64,000 nucleotides of DNA from JANQGH01 sp039177555 (GCA_039177555.1 JBCDFV010000007.1:1-64000), one strand, 5' to 3'. Numbered from the stretch's first letter, positions 53,057 to 62,281 are shown. The notes: generated by a model from the letters alone, not told the origin. Numbers and translations are program-made.

Positions 53057-53193
53057 GTCCCTTGAACAAGGACGATCTTGGTACGGCGTTTTGCGAGTCC
53101 GCCGTACCGAGCGGGTCCCGATAAGCCTCCGCAAGTGCATCGCTGGACCCTTAAGGCCACCGCTTCTCTGACCCCTGGCGGTGGCCTTTTTTT
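53057..53193 (+). ncRNA. Candidate structured RNA with four hairpins
   Basis: Between the ligase gene and ccmA there are four consecutive potential stems: GTCCCTTG/CAAGGAC (53057-53073), GGTACGGCG/CGCCGTACC (53080-53088, 53100-53108), GGGTCC/GGACCC (53113-53118, 53145-53150) and the terminator GGCCACCGC/GCGGTGGCC with a T-tract. No ORF fits. It may be an sRNA or a 3' UTR-derived RNA of the operon. I do not recognise an Rfam family. Confidence 0.45.
53155..53193 (+). terminator. Intrinsic terminator before ccmA
   Basis: Perfect 9-bp arms GGCCACCGC (53155-53163) and GCGGTGGCC (53178-53186), followed by seven T residues (53187-53193). It ends the ligase operon or the RNA candidate 50 bp before ccmA, so ccmA must have its own promoter within that gap or rely on read-through. 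Confidence 0.9.
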
Positions 53194-53242
53194 GTCCGGA
53201 ATCCGACTTTGCCAACTACCGCCCGTGCTATAGCGGTCGGAA

Positions 53243-53875
53243 ATGACGATTCTCAGCGCCGAAAAGATCGCCTGCCAACGCGCCGGACGCCTGGTTTTTC
53301 GCGATGTCTCGCTGCGGCTTAACGCCGGCGGCGCGATCGTCGTTGTCGGCCGAAACGGGGCCGGCAAATCCAGCCTGCTGCGCCTGTTGGCCGGCCTGCT
53401 GAAGCCCCTGATGGGGTCGGTCCGGGCCGAGCCGTCGCCGGACGACAAGCGGCGGATGTTCGGCTATGTCGGCCATCATGACGCGGTGAAGCCGACGCTG
53501 ACGGCGCTGGAGAACCTGGTTTTCTGGGCCGGGCTGGCGGACCGGCGCGAGGCGCGCGCCAGGGCCGAACTGGCGCTGGAAGCGTTCGACATCAGCCAAC
53601 TCGCGGACCTGCCGGGCCGCATCCTGTCCGCCGGTCAAAAGCGGCGGTTGAGCCTTGGTCGGCTGCTGGTCGCGCCGGCGCGCATCTGGCTGCTGGACGA
53701 ACCCTCCGTAGCGCTCGACCGCGAGGGCGTTCGACGGCTGGAGGGCGAGATCGGGCGCCATCAGGCGGCCGGCGGTGGCGTGGTGGTCGCCACCCATCAG
53801 GACCTGACGATCGCCGGCGCCGAAACGCTCGATCTTGAGCACCACCGCCCCGGGCGGCGAACGGCCGGGGGATGA
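53243..53875 (+). CDS. ccmA: Heme exporter ATP-binding protein CcmA
   Basis: ATPase of the CcmABCD complex that releases holo-CcmE. Walker A is GRNGAGKSSLLRLLAGL, the signature region is LSAGQKRRLSLGRLL and Walker B is IWLLDEPSVALD. Length is 210 residues. The terminator just upstream separates it from the previous operon. Its stop overlaps the ccmB start (ATGA) and it heads a complete ccmABCDEFGHI block. Confidence 0.95.
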   Translation: MTILSAEKIACQRAGRLVFRDVSLRLNAGGAIVVVGRNGAGKSSLLRLLAGLLKPLMGSVRAEPSPDDKRRMFGYVGHHDAVKPTLTALENLVFWAGLADRREARARAELALEAFDISQLADLPGRILSAGQKRRLSLGRLLVAPARIWLLDEPSVALDREGVRRLEGEIGRHQAAGGGVVVATHQDLTIAGAETLDLEHHRPGRRTAGG

Positions 53876-54537
53876 GGGTGCTGTGGCGCCTGATACGCCG
53901 CGACCTGACGCTGGTGTTCCGGTCGGGCACGGATGCGGGCGCCGCACTCGCTTTTTTCGTCGTGACCGTGACGTTGTTCCCCTTTGGCATCGGTCCGGAA
54001 CCCGAGATCCTGGGCCGTGTCGCGGCGGGGCTGATTTGGGTCTCGGCGCTGCTGGCCACGCTGTTGTCCATGGAGCGGCTGTTTCAGGCGGATTATGAGG
54101 ACGGTACGCTCGACCAACTGTTGCTGGCCGGCGTGTCGGCCGAGGCAATCGCGATGGCCAAGATCGCCGCCCACTGGCTGGTCACCGGGCTGCCGCTGTT
54201 GATCGTGGCGCCGGTGATGGCCGCGTTGATCCAACTGCCCGCCGGTGCCTATGGCGTGATGATCGCCAGCCTTGCGCTGGGCACACCGGTGCTCAGCTTG
54301 ATCGGCGGCATCGGCGCCGCCCTGATCCTCGGCGCCCGAAGAGGCGGCGCCTTGCTGGCCTTGCTGGTACTGCCGTTGTTCGTCCCTCCGCTGATCTTTG
54401 CGGTCGGCGCGATTGATGCCGCCGCGCTGGGGTTGAGCCCGCGCCCTAGCCTGCTGTTCCTGGCGGGATTGCTGGCGGCCGCACTGCCTTTTGCGCCCGT
54501 GGCGGCCGCCGCGGCAATTCGTCAGGTGCTGGATTGA
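53872..54537 (+). CDS. ccmB: Heme exporter protein CcmB
   Basis: Six-helix membrane component that pairs with CcmA. It starts VLWRLIRRDLTLVFRSGTDAG (numbered from the first Met), and the helix region FVVTVTLFPFGIGPEPE is family-typical. The later VLSLIGGIGAALILGARRGGALLALLVLPLFVP is a CcmB hallmark. Length is 221 residues. The start overlaps the ccmA stop and ccmC follows 38 bp later. Confidence 0.94.
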   Translation: MRVLWRLIRRDLTLVFRSGTDAGAALAFFVVTVTLFPFGIGPEPEILGRVAAGLIWVSALLATLLSMERLFQADYEDGTLDQLLLAGVSAEAIAMAKIAAHWLVTGLPLLIVAPVMAALIQLPAGAYGVMIASLALGTPVLSLIGGIGAALILGARRGGALLALLVLPLFVPPLIFAVGAIDAAALGLSPRPSLLFLAGLLAAALPFAPVAAAAAIRQVLD

Positions 54538-54575
54538 CTTTCCCCTGACGCCAAGGGGGCGTATGACAGGCGCCG

Positions 54576-55298
54576 ATGCATCGGTTTGCCAATCCCGCCC
54601 GCTTCATGCGGCTTTCCGCGCGGCTGCTGCCATGGCTGGCAGGGGCGACAGCGCTGTTGCTCGCCGTGGGGCTCTATCTCGCCCTGATCGCCTCGCCGCC
54701 AGACTATCAGCAAGGCCAGGCGGTGCGCATCATGTATGTCCATGTGCCGTCCGCCTGGCTGTCGATGGCGGTCTATGGCGTGATGGCGCTGGCCAGCATT
54801 GCCTATCTGGTTTGGAAACATCCGCTGGCGGGCCTGTTCACCAAGGCCGTGGCGCCCGTCGGCGCCGGGTTCACTGCACTGTGTCTGGTCACCGGCAGCC
54901 TGTGGGGCGAGCCGATGTGGGGCACCTGGTGGGTTTGGGATGCACGGCTGACCAGCGTCTTGATCCTGCTCTTTCTTTATCTCGGCTATATCGCGCTGGT
55001 TGGTGCCTTCGACGACGCCGAGCGCGGCCTGCGGGTCGGCGCCGTCCTGGTTCTGGTCGGCACGGTGAACCTGCCGATCATCAAGTTCTCCGTCGATTGG
55101 TGGAACACACTGCATCAGCCGGCCAGCGTCGCACGGCTGGATGGGCCGACGATGGATACGGCCATGCTGATACCGCTCCTGGTCATGGCCCTGGCCTTCA
55201 CATTTTTGTTCGTGGTTCTTGCGCTGGTGCGCACACGCGCCGAATTGACATGGCGCAAGGTCGAGGTGCTTCGGCTGTTCCAAGCTGCCGGCGAGTGA
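54576..55298 (+). CDS. ccmC: Heme exporter protein CcmC
   Basis: Six-helix membrane protein that presents heme to CcmE. The WWD-type motif is seen in GEPMWGTWWVWDARLTSVL, and the His pair in YVHVPSAW and NTLHQP holds heme axial ligands. Length is 240 residues. It is followed by a 104-bp gap, the largest within the ccm operon, which contains short inverted repeats. Confidence 0.94.
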   Translation: MHRFANPARFMRLSARLLPWLAGATALLLAVGLYLALIASPPDYQQGQAVRIMYVHVPSAWLSMAVYGVMALASIAYLVWKHPLAGLFTKAVAPVGAGFTALCLVTGSLWGEPMWGTWWVWDARLTSVLILLFLYLGYIALVGAFDDAERGLRVGAVLVLVGTVNLPIIKFSVDWWNTLHQPASVARLDGPTMDTAMLIPLLVMALAFTFLFVVLALVRTRAELTWRKVEVLRLFQAAGE

Positions 55299-55402
55299 AC
55301 GCGCCACTGGGGCGCAAGCGTCAAACCGTCGCCGCACACAACACTCAATATTGAAAGCAGCATAAACTGTCCTTGATGTAGTCTGCCGGGACAGGCGGGA
55401 GT

Positions 55403-55600
55403 TTGAGTGAACCGTCAATGGGTACGTTTTTTGATATGGGCGGATATGCGGCCTATGTTTGGCCGGCCTATGGATTGGCCACGCTGGTCGTTATCGGCCT
55501 GCTGGTCCTCTCCGTACGGCGCTTGCGGGCCGCTCAGCGTATGCTGACACTGCTGGAACAAGCGAGGCGTGGAAGGGCGGACAATGGCCCTGACGCGTAA
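55403..55600 (+). CDS. ccmD: Heme exporter protein CcmD
   Basis: Small single-pass protein that stabilises the CcmC-CcmE interaction. The motif FFDMGGYAAYVWPAYGLA begins near residue 9, followed by one helix (TLVVIGLLVLSV) and a basic tail. The listed start is TTG with GGGAG upstream; ATG 55418 would shorten it by five residues. Length is 65 residues. It overlaps the upstream region of ccmE. Confidence 0.88.
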   Translation: MSEPSMGTFFDMGGYAAYVWPAYGLATLVVIGLLVLSVRRLRAAQRMLTLLEQARRGRADNGPDA

Positions 55601-56114
55601 ACGCAGACGGATGATGTGGCTTGGTTTGTGCGCCGTCGGGCTCGGCACCGCCACGGCGTTGGTGTTGACCGCGTTCGACGACAGTCTCGCCTTCTTCCGC
55701 TCGCCGACGGACATCGCGGAACGATCGGTACCGCTGGACGGCCGCATCCGGCTGGGCGGCCTGGTGGCCGCCGACAGCGTCGAGCGCATCGGCGACGGCC
55801 TGACGGTCGAATTCCTGGTCACAGACACGGCCTACGACCAGCGTGTCCGTTACGAGGGCATCCTGCCGGATCTGTTCCGCGAAGGTCAGGGCGTGGTGGC
55901 CGAGGGCATGCTGTCGCCCGAGGGCGTCTTCGTCGCCGACACGGTCCTGGCGCGGCACGACGAATCCTATATGGCGCCGGAGGTTGCCGAAGCGCTGGAA
56001 CGCGCGGGCCACGGCCCCCTCATCGCGCCGGCGGCGGCCGGTGTGGAGGCGTCGACTTTGGACGATAACTACGGCGACGACCATTACGGCGCCGACAGCC
56101 TGGTGCAGCCATGA
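55584..56114 (+). CDS. ccmE: Cytochrome c-type biogenesis protein CcmE
   Basis: Periplasmic membrane-anchored heme chaperone. One N-terminal helix (MMWLGLCAVGLGTATALVLTAF) is followed by the OB-fold domain. The covalent heme-binding His125 lies in LARHDESYMAP, with Tyr129 at the usual spacing. A disordered acidic C-terminal tail is present. ATG 55584 has GGAAGGG upstream and lies within ccmD's end region. Length is 176 residues. Its stop overlaps ccmF. Confidence 0.94.
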   Translation: MALTRKRRRMMWLGLCAVGLGTATALVLTAFDDSLAFFRSPTDIAERSVPLDGRIRLGGLVAADSVERIGDGLTVEFLVTDTAYDQRVRYEGILPDLFREGQGVVAEGMLSPEGVFVADTVLARHDESYMAPEVAEALERAGHGPLIAPAAAGVEASTLDDNYGDDHYGADSLVQP

Positions 56115-58090
56115 TTCCGGAGCTTGGTCATTTCGCCCTGATCCTGGCGTTCGTGCTGTCGCTGGTCCAAGGCACCCTACCGCTGGTCGGCGCGGCGCGG
56201 GGCGAGGCACGGTGGATGGCCGTGGCCAATCCCGCCGCGGTCGGCCAATTCGGTCTGCTGCTGCTGGCCTTTCTGGCCCTGATGTACGCCTTCATCGTCA
56301 GCGACTTCACGGTGTCCAATGTCGTCCAGAACAGCCATTCAGCCAAGCCGATGCTGTACAAGATCACCGGCGTGTGGGGGAACCACGAAGGCTCGATGAT
56401 CCTGTGGGTGCTGATCCTGGCCCTGTTCGGGGCGATGGTCGCGCTGTTCGGACGCAACTTGCCGCCGACCTTGAAGGCAAGGGTGCTGGGCATTCAGGGG
56501 CTGATCGGCGTCGGCTTCCTCCTGTTCATTCTGGCCACGTCCAACCCGTTCCTGCGGGTCGACCCGCCGCCGCTGGACGGCACGGACCTGAACCCGCTGT
56601 TGCAAGACCCGGGTTTGGCGTTCCATCCACCCTTCCTCTATTTCGGCTATGTCGGCTTCTCGATGGCGTTCTCGTTCGCCATCGCCGCGCTGATTGAAGG
56701 CCGGGTTGATGCCGCCTGGGCGCGCTGGGTGCGGCCTTGGACCTTGGCGGCCTGGTGCGGCCTCACGCTCGGCATCGCGCTGGGATCGTGGTGGGCCTAT
56801 TACGAGCTGGGCTGGGGCGGCTGGTGGTTCTGGGACCCGGTGGAAAACGCCAGCCTGATGCCCTGGTTGACGGGCACGGCACTGTTGCATTCAGCCATCG
56901 TGGTCGAAAAGCGTGACACGCTGAAAAGCTGGACCATCCTGCTGGCCATTGTGACCTTCGGCCTGTCGCTGCTCGGCACCTTCCTGGTGCGATCGGGCGT
57001 GTTGACCTCGGTGCACGCCTTTGCCGTCGACCCGGAACGCGGCATCTTCATCCTGGTGTTGCTGATCCTGGCCCTGGGCGGCGGCCTGGCGCTGTACGCC
57101 ATCCGTGCCCCGCGCCTTCAGGGCGGCGGACTGTTTGCCCCGATCAGCCGCGAGGGCGGGTTGATCGTGAACAATCTGCTGCTGGTGACCGCGACGCTGA
57201 CGGTGCTTGTCGGCACGCTCTATCCCTTGCTTCTCGACGCTGTCGGCGGTGGCCTGGTCTCGGTCGGACCGCCCTTCTTCAACGCCGTGTTCATCCCACT
57301 GGCCGTGCCGCTGGTGGCCGCCATGGGCATCGGGCCGATGCTGGCCTGGAAACGGGGCGACCTGCGCGCGGCGCTGGGCCGGCTGTGGTTCGCCGCGGTT
57401 GTGGTGATCGTCGTTGCCCTTGGCGCGGTCTGGTTCTGGGCCGGCGGTCCCGTCCTCGCCGTGCTGGGCGTGGCGATGGGCCTTTGGCTGGTGGCCAGCG
57501 CGCTGACCGAAATGGCCGAACGCATCCGCCTGTTCCGCATTCCGCTTGCCGCCAGTTGGCAGCGCTTTACCGGATTGCCGCGCAGCGCCTATGGCCTGAC
57601 CCTGGCCCATGCCGGCCTCGGCATCGCCATTCTGGGCATGGTCGGCACCAGTGTGTTTCGGACCGAGGTCATCGAAATCATGGCGCCAGGCGAACAGATC
57701 GAGATCGCCGGCTACGTCCTGACCTTCGATGGGGTCCGGGATGTCCAGGGCCCCAACTACATCTCCAATCAAGGGCACCTCGTGGCCGAGGCGGACGGCA
57801 ATCAGTTCTTCCTGACGCCCGAGAAGCGCTGGTACCCCATCGCCCAAATGGCCACGACCGAGGCCGCCATCGCGACGACCTGGCTGGCCGACATCTATGT
57901 CGCCTTGGGCGAGCCGCGCGACGATGGGCGCTGGGTGATCCGGGCCTGGCATCACCCGCTGGTGCCGTGGATCTGGGTCGGGTCCGTGATCATGGTGCTG
58001 GGCGGGTTCGTCAGCCTGACGGATCGTCGTTTGCGTGTCGGCGCGCCGCGCCGCGCCAAGATCGGCGCCTCGGTTCAGCCGGCGGAGTAG
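56111..58090 (+). CDS. ccmF: Heme lyase CcmF
   Basis: Membrane core of the holocytochrome c synthetase module that attaches heme to apocytochromes. It has about 15 helices. The WWD motif is visible in YELGWGGWWFWDPVENASLMPWL, and conserved elements include MLYKITGVWGNHEGSMILWVL and PFLYFGYVGFSMAFSFAIAALIEG. The large periplasmic loop occupies about residues 525-620. Length is 659 residues. It overlaps ccmE by 4 bp. Confidence 0.96.
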   Translation: MIPELGHFALILAFVLSLVQGTLPLVGAARGEARWMAVANPAAVGQFGLLLLAFLALMYAFIVSDFTVSNVVQNSHSAKPMLYKITGVWGNHEGSMILWVLILALFGAMVALFGRNLPPTLKARVLGIQGLIGVGFLLFILATSNPFLRVDPPPLDGTDLNPLLQDPGLAFHPPFLYFGYVGFSMAFSFAIAALIEGRVDAAWARWVRPWTLAAWCGLTLGIALGSWWAYYELGWGGWWFWDPVENASLMPWLTGTALLHSAIVVEKRDTLKSWTILLAIVTFGLSLLGTFLVRSGVLTSVHAFAVDPERGIFILVLLILALGGGLALYAIRAPRLQGGGLFAPISREGGLIVNNLLLVTATLTVLVGTLYPLLLDAVGGGLVSVGPPFFNAVFIPLAVPLVAAMGIGPMLAWKRGDLRAALGRLWFAAVVVIVVALGAVWFWAGGPVLAVLGVAMGLWLVASALTEMAERIRLFRIPLAASWQRFTGLPRSAYGLTLAHAGLGIAILGMVGTSVFRTEVIEIMAPGEQIEIAGYVLTFDGVRDVQGPNYISNQGHLVAEADGNQFFLTPEKRWYPIAQMATTEAAIATTWLADIYVALGEPRDDGRWVIRAWHHPLVPWIWVGSVIMVLGGFVSLTDRRLRVGAPRRAKIGASVQPAE

Positions 58091-58094
58091 CGGC

Positions 58095-58640
58095 GTGCGG
58101 CGTCTGGTCTATCTGGTTCCGCTGACGGTCTTCCTGGCCCTGGCCATCTGGCTGGCCGTGCCCTTGCTGGAGGGCCGCGATCCGTCCGCCCTGCCCTCTG
58201 CCTTGATCGACCAGGCCGTACCGGTGACCGACCTGCCGGGCATTCCCGGCCGTGTCCGCGACGCGGTCGGTTTGACCGATGCCGACTTGCTGGCCGGCGA
58301 GCCGATCCTGGTGAACGTGTTCGCCAGCTGGTGCCTGCCCTGTCTGGCGGAACATCCCCTGCTGATGGGCTTGTCCGACGACGGTGTCACCATCCACGCC
58401 ATCAACTATCGCGACGATCCCGCCGATTCCGCCGACTGGCTGGCACGCCACGGCGACCCGTTCGACCGCGTGGGTCTGGACCGTGACGGGCGGGCGGGCG
58501 TTGACTGGGGCGTCACGGGCGTGCCGGAGACCTTCGTGATCGATGCTGACGGGCGCATTCGCTATCGCTTTGCCGGGCCGCTGACGCCGGCCATCCTCGA
58601 TCGCGACATTCGCCCGCTGTTGGCGTCGCTGAACCAATGA
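58095..58640 (+). CDS. ccmG: Thiol:disulfide interchange protein CcmG/DsbE
   Basis: Membrane-anchored thioredoxin-fold reductase that keeps apocytochrome CXXCH thiols reduced. The N-terminal helix (LVYLVPLTVFLALAIWLAVPLL) is followed by the active site NVFASWCLPC (Cys80, Cys83) and the cis-Pro segment GVTGVPETFVID. The start is GTG 58095, 4 bp after the ccmF stop; a longer overlapping frame exists but is less likely. Length is 181 residues. Confidence 0.94.
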   Translation: MRRLVYLVPLTVFLALAIWLAVPLLEGRDPSALPSALIDQAVPVTDLPGIPGRVRDAVGLTDADLLAGEPILVNVFASWCLPCLAEHPLLMGLSDDGVTIHAINYRDDPADSADWLARHGDPFDRVGLDRDGRAGVDWGVTGVPETFVIDADGRIRYRFAGPLTPAILDRDIRPLLASLNQ

Positions 58641-59113
58641 GGCGGCTGGTCCTCGTCTTGGCGCTGCTGCTCGCGGTTCCCGCCCTGGCGCTGGAGCCTG
58701 AGGAGATGCTGGACGACCCGGTTCTTGAACAGCGCGCCCGCGACCTGTCGCTCGAGGTGCGCTGCGTCGTTTGTCAGAACCAGTCGATCGACGACAGCCC
58801 GGCCCAGATCGCCGCCGACATGCGCCGGGCCATCCGCGACCGTCTGCTGGTGGGCGATAGCGACGCCGAGGTGTTGGACTTCCTCGTCGACCGCTATGGC
58901 GACTATGTCCTGCTGCGCCCACCCCTGCGCCCGGGAACCTATCTGCTTTGGTTCGGGCCGGGGCTGGTGCTGTTGATCGGCGTCTTCGGCGTCGCCTGGG
59001 GCCTGCGGCGCCGGGCCTTGAAGCCTGAGCCCGATCCGCTGACGCCCGAGGAACGCGCGGCCGTAAACCGCCTGCTGGGCCGGCAGACGGATGGCAAGGA
59101 CGCCGACGCCTGA
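58637..59113 (+). CDS. ccmH: Cytochrome c maturation protein CcmH (CycL-type)
   Basis: Periplasmic thiol oxidoreductase with an N-terminal signal peptide and a C-terminal helix (YLLWFGPGLVLLIGVFGVAWGL). The redox motif RCVVCQNQSIDDS holds Cys43 and Cys46. At 158 residues it is the short form with the TPR part encoded separately as ccmI. It overlaps ccmG by 4 bp, and its stop overlaps the ccmI start. Confidence 0.95.
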   Translation: MRRLVLVLALLLAVPALALEPEEMLDDPVLEQRARDLSLEVRCVVCQNQSIDDSPAQIAADMRRAIRDRLLVGDSDAEVLDFLVDRYGDYVLLRPPLRPGTYLLWFGPGLVLLIGVFGVAWGLRRRALKPEPDPLTPEERAAVNRLLGRQTDGKDADA

Positions 59114-60462
59114 TGCTGTTCTGGATTCTGGCGGCCGTCCTGACGGCCGGTGTCGTTGCGCTGGTTGTCCGCCCGCTGATGCGGCCGGCGGATGCGGTTG
59201 ATCGGTCGGAATTCGATCTCGCCGTTTACCGCGACCAACTGGCCGAGATTGACCGGGATTTCGACCGCGGCCTGATTGGCGAGGTGGAAGCGGAGGCGGC
59301 GCGCACGGAAATCGGCCGGCGCGTCTTGAACGCCGGCAAGAAAGGTCAACGGCTGACCGGGCGGCGAAACGCTGGCCGCTGGTCGGTCCTGGTCCTGGCC
59401 GCCTTCGTTCCGGCCGCTGCCCTGGTCGCGTACGTGCTGACCGGATCGCCGGACTTGCCGTCTCAGCCCTTTGCCCAGCGCGACATGGCGCCGGTCGAGG
59501 CGTTTGCGGCGGAACTGGCGGCGGCAGACGCGATGGCCGAACAGTTGCAACGGCAACCCGAAAATATCGACGGCTGGGTCGAGCTTGGCGCCCGCTACGC
59601 GGCGCTTGAGCGCTGGGGCGAGGCGGCCGCCGCCTATGCCCGGGCGATGGGCCAGATCGGCGGCACCGACCCCGCTGTCACAGGGGCCTGGGCGGAGGCG
59701 ACCGTGAACGCGAATGAGGGCACGGTCACGGAAGACGCCCGCATCGGCTTTGAACAGACGCTGGCGGCGCGGCCGGGCGACCCGCGCGCCCGCTACTACC
59801 TGGCCTTGGCGACCGCGCAGCGCGGCGATGCGGAGGAGGCCTTGCGCCAATGGTCGGACCTGGCGATCGAAACGCCGCCGGGCGCCAGTTGGGCCGCTGC
59901 CCTGCGCCTGCGCATCGAGCAAACGGCCGCGGATGCCGGCATCGATCCGCAGCCCTATCTGGTCGGGCCGGCAATGCTGGGCCCCGAAGGCATGGCGGCG
60001 ATCGATGAGATGACGGAAGAGCAGCAGGCCGCCATGATCGAGGGCATGGTCGGCGGCCTTGCGGCGCGCCTTGAGGCGTCGCCGGACGACGTCGATGGCT
60101 GGCTAAGGCTTGCCAACGCCTATCAGGTCCTCGGGCGGACGGAACAGGCAAACGGGGCGCTCGGTCGGGCGATCGAGTACGCGCCGGATGATGCCGCCAT
60201 CCTTTCGCAAATCGCCGATCGGCTGCTGGTGGGCTGGGCTGGCGGGCCGCTGCCGGACGGGCTTGAGCCGGTGTTGGACCGTCTGGTCGTGCTGTCGCCC
60301 GACGACCCCACCGCATTGCTGTTTCTGGGCGAGGCCGCCGCGCGGCGCGAGGATGTCGAGACGGCCCGCGATCACTGGACCCGGCTGCAAGCCCTCTTGA
60401 CGCCCGGAAGTGCCGAGCAGGATGCGATCAGCGCGCGATTGGCGGACCTGCCGGCGCCCTGA
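59113..60462 (+). CDS. ccmI: Cytochrome c maturation protein CcmI (TPR)
   Basis: Apocytochrome chaperone of the heme ligation complex. Two N-terminal helices (residues about 1-23 and 93-110) flank a cytosolic leucine-zipper-like loop (VYRDQLAEIDRDFDRGLIGEVEAEAARTEIGRRVL). A periplasmic TPR domain follows (WVELGARYAALERWGEAAAAYARAM and further repeats). Length is 449 residues. It ends the ccm block; the amino-acid transporter starts 52 bp later. Confidence 0.93.
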   Translation: MLFWILAAVLTAGVVALVVRPLMRPADAVDRSEFDLAVYRDQLAEIDRDFDRGLIGEVEAEAARTEIGRRVLNAGKKGQRLTGRRNAGRWSVLVLAAFVPAAALVAYVLTGSPDLPSQPFAQRDMAPVEAFAAELAAADAMAEQLQRQPENIDGWVELGARYAALERWGEAAAAYARAMGQIGGTDPAVTGAWAEATVNANEGTVTEDARIGFEQTLAARPGDPRARYYLALATAQRGDAEEALRQWSDLAIETPPGASWAAALRLRIEQTAADAGIDPQPYLVGPAMLGPEGMAAIDEMTEEQQAAMIEGMVGGLAARLEASPDDVDGWLRLANAYQVLGRTEQANGALGRAIEYAPDDAAILSQIADRLLVGWAGGPLPDGLEPVLDRLVVLSPDDPTALLFLGEAAARREDVETARDHWTRLQALLTPGSAEQDAISARLADLPAP

Positions 60463-60514
60463 GTTGAAGATTCAGCTAGGCAAACGGGCGAAACCTGCTC
60501 TAGCCTTTGCTACC

Positions 60515-61297
60515 GTGACCACAGTCGACAGCCCAACCGGCGCGGCCCTCGTCGCCCGCGACATCCACAAAAGCTTCGGTGCGCTGGAGGTGCTGAAGGG
60601 CATCTCGGTGACCGCGCACGAGGGCGACGTGATCTCGCTGATCGGGTCCTCGGGTTCCGGCAAGTCCACCTTCCTGCGCTGCATCAACCTGCTGGAAACG
60701 CCGGATTCAGGCGATGTCTGGGTGACGGGCGAGAAGATCGAGATGCGGCGCGGCCGCCATGGCGCCGAGCCGGCGGACAATCGCCAGGTCGACCGGATCC
60801 GCGCCCGCCTGGGCATGGTGTTTCAAAGCTTCAACCTCTGGTCCCATATGACCGTGCTGCAAAACATCATTGAGGGCCCGGTGCACGTCTTGAAGGAGCC
60901 GAGGGCCGAGGCGATCGGCCGGGCCGAGGCCCTGCTGGAGAAGGTCGGCATCGCGGACAAGCGCGATCAATATCCCAGCCATCTGTCCGGCGGCCAGCAG
61001 CAACGCGCCGCGATCGCCCGCGCGCTGGCCATGCGGCCGAAGGTGATGTTGTTCGACGAACCCACCTCGGCCCTGGACCCGGAACTGGTGGGCGAGGTGT
61101 TGCGGGTGATCCGACAGTTGACGGTGGAAGGCAACACCATGCTGCTGGTCACCCACGAGATGCGCTTCGCCCGCGAGGTGTCCGATCGGGTGCTGTTCCT
61201 GCACGAGGGCAAGGTGGAGGAGGAAGGGCCGCCGGCCAAGGTTTTCGACAACCCGACATCGGCAAGATGCCGGCAGTTTTTGGCGACCAACTATTAG
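60515..61297 (+). CDS. Polar amino acid ABC transporter ATP-binding protein (HisP/OccP-like)
   Basis: ATPase of a basic amino-acid/opine-type importer. Walker A is GSSGSGKSTFLRCINLLE and the signature is LSGGQQQRAAIARALA. Walker B is VMLFDEPTSALDPE, and the switch His is VTHEMRFAREV. The block EKIEMRRGRHGAEPADNRQVDRIRARLGMVFQSFNLWSHMTVL is typical of HisP/OccP. The GTG start at 60515 is chosen; a longer frame overlaps ccmI. Length is 260 residues. Three partner genes follow. Confidence 0.93.
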   Translation: MTTVDSPTGAALVARDIHKSFGALEVLKGISVTAHEGDVISLIGSSGSGKSTFLRCINLLETPDSGDVWVTGEKIEMRRGRHGAEPADNRQVDRIRARLGMVFQSFNLWSHMTVLQNIIEGPVHVLKEPRAEAIGRAEALLEKVGIADKRDQYPSHLSGGQQQRAAIARALAMRPKVMLFDEPTSALDPELVGEVLRVIRQLTVEGNTMLLVTHEMRFAREVSDRVLFLHEGKVEEEGPPAKVFDNPTSARCRQFLATNY

Positions 61298-61353
61298 GGT
61301 GCTGCACGGGCAGACTTGACCAAGTTCAAAAATCCAGCCTCAAATGGGCCAAT

Positions 61354-61368
61354 TGCGGCAAAGCCGCA
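61354..61368 (+). other. Intergenic hairpin between ATPase and binding-protein genes
   Basis: TGCGGC (61354-61359), loop AAA, GCCGCA (61363-61368). It lies 33 bp upstream of the binding-protein start. Such hairpins often protect or separate the abundant binding-protein message from the rest of the operon. Confidence 0.35.
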
Positions 61369-61400
61369 GGAAGAAAACATCGATGATACGGGAGTCTTCA

Positions 61401-62210
61401 ATGACGATTCGACGGACACTTGGCCTGGCGGCCGCCGCCCTTGTGATTGGCGCGACCGCCGCCCATGCCCAGAACGACGTGCTGCGCATCGGCACGGAGG
61501 GTGCCTACCCGCCCTGGAACGCGACCGATGCCTCGGGCGATTTGATCGGCTTTGAAATTGAGCTTGGCTTGGCGCTGTGCGCCGAGTTGGAGCGCACCTG
61601 CGAGTTCGTCGCCCAGGACTGGGACGGCATGATCCCAGCCCTGTTGAACGGCCGGTACGACCTGATCATGGCCGGCATGTCGATCACCGAGGAACGGCAG
61701 CAGACCATCACCTTTTCCAACGGCTATGCGCAGACGCCGGCCCATTTCGCCGCCCATCCGGACAGCGAGCATGCCGACATCGAGACCATCGACCATGCGC
61801 TTGATGCCTTGGACGGTGCCGTGATCGGCGTTCAGGTCGGCACCATTCACCAGAACTTCATCACCGACCATCTGCCCAATGCCGAGCTGCGCTTCTACGA
61901 CACGCAAGACCAGTTGAACCTGGACCTGGTTGCCGGCCGCATCGACGCCGGTTTGGCCGACGTCACCGCCTGGATCGACCTGAACGAGGCCGAGGGCGAT
62001 GAGGCGGCCGTCACGATCGGCGAGCCGATGACCGGCGTGGACTTCGAGGTCTTCGGCGCCGGTGTCGGTGTCGGCATGCGCCACGATGACACGGAACTGC
62101 ACGACCAGGTGAATGCCGCGCTGGCCGCCTTGCACGAGAACGGCACATTGGAAGCGCTGGCCCACGAGTGGTTCGGCTTCGACGCCTCGCTCGAACAGCC
62201 CGGTTCCTGA
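61401..62210 (+). CDS. Periplasmic polar amino acid-binding protein (HisJ/ArgT-like)
   Basis: Type 2 periplasmic binding protein of 269 residues. The signal peptide (TLGLAAAALVIGATAAHAQ) ends near residue 22. The domain begins VLRIGTEGAYPPWNATDASGDLIGFEIELGLALC, and GMIPALLNGRYDLIMAGMSITEERQQTITFSNGY is the family hinge region. The ligand is probably a basic or polar amino acid; fine specificity cannot be read. ATG 61401 is chosen with GGGAGTC upstream. Confidence 0.92.
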   Translation: MTIRRTLGLAAAALVIGATAAHAQNDVLRIGTEGAYPPWNATDASGDLIGFEIELGLALCAELERTCEFVAQDWDGMIPALLNGRYDLIMAGMSITEERQQTITFSNGYAQTPAHFAAHPDSEHADIETIDHALDALDGAVIGVQVGTIHQNFITDHLPNAELRFYDTQDQLNLDLVAGRIDAGLADVTAWIDLNEAEGDEAAVTIGEPMTGVDFEVFGAGVGVGMRHDDTELHDQVNAALAALHENGTLEALAHEWFGFDASLEQPGS

Positions 62211-62281
62211 TCCGTCACCCGGTGCGGGCGGCCGAGGCTCCGTCCGCACCGGCCTGACGTGATCCGGCCCTTTCGGCGGCC

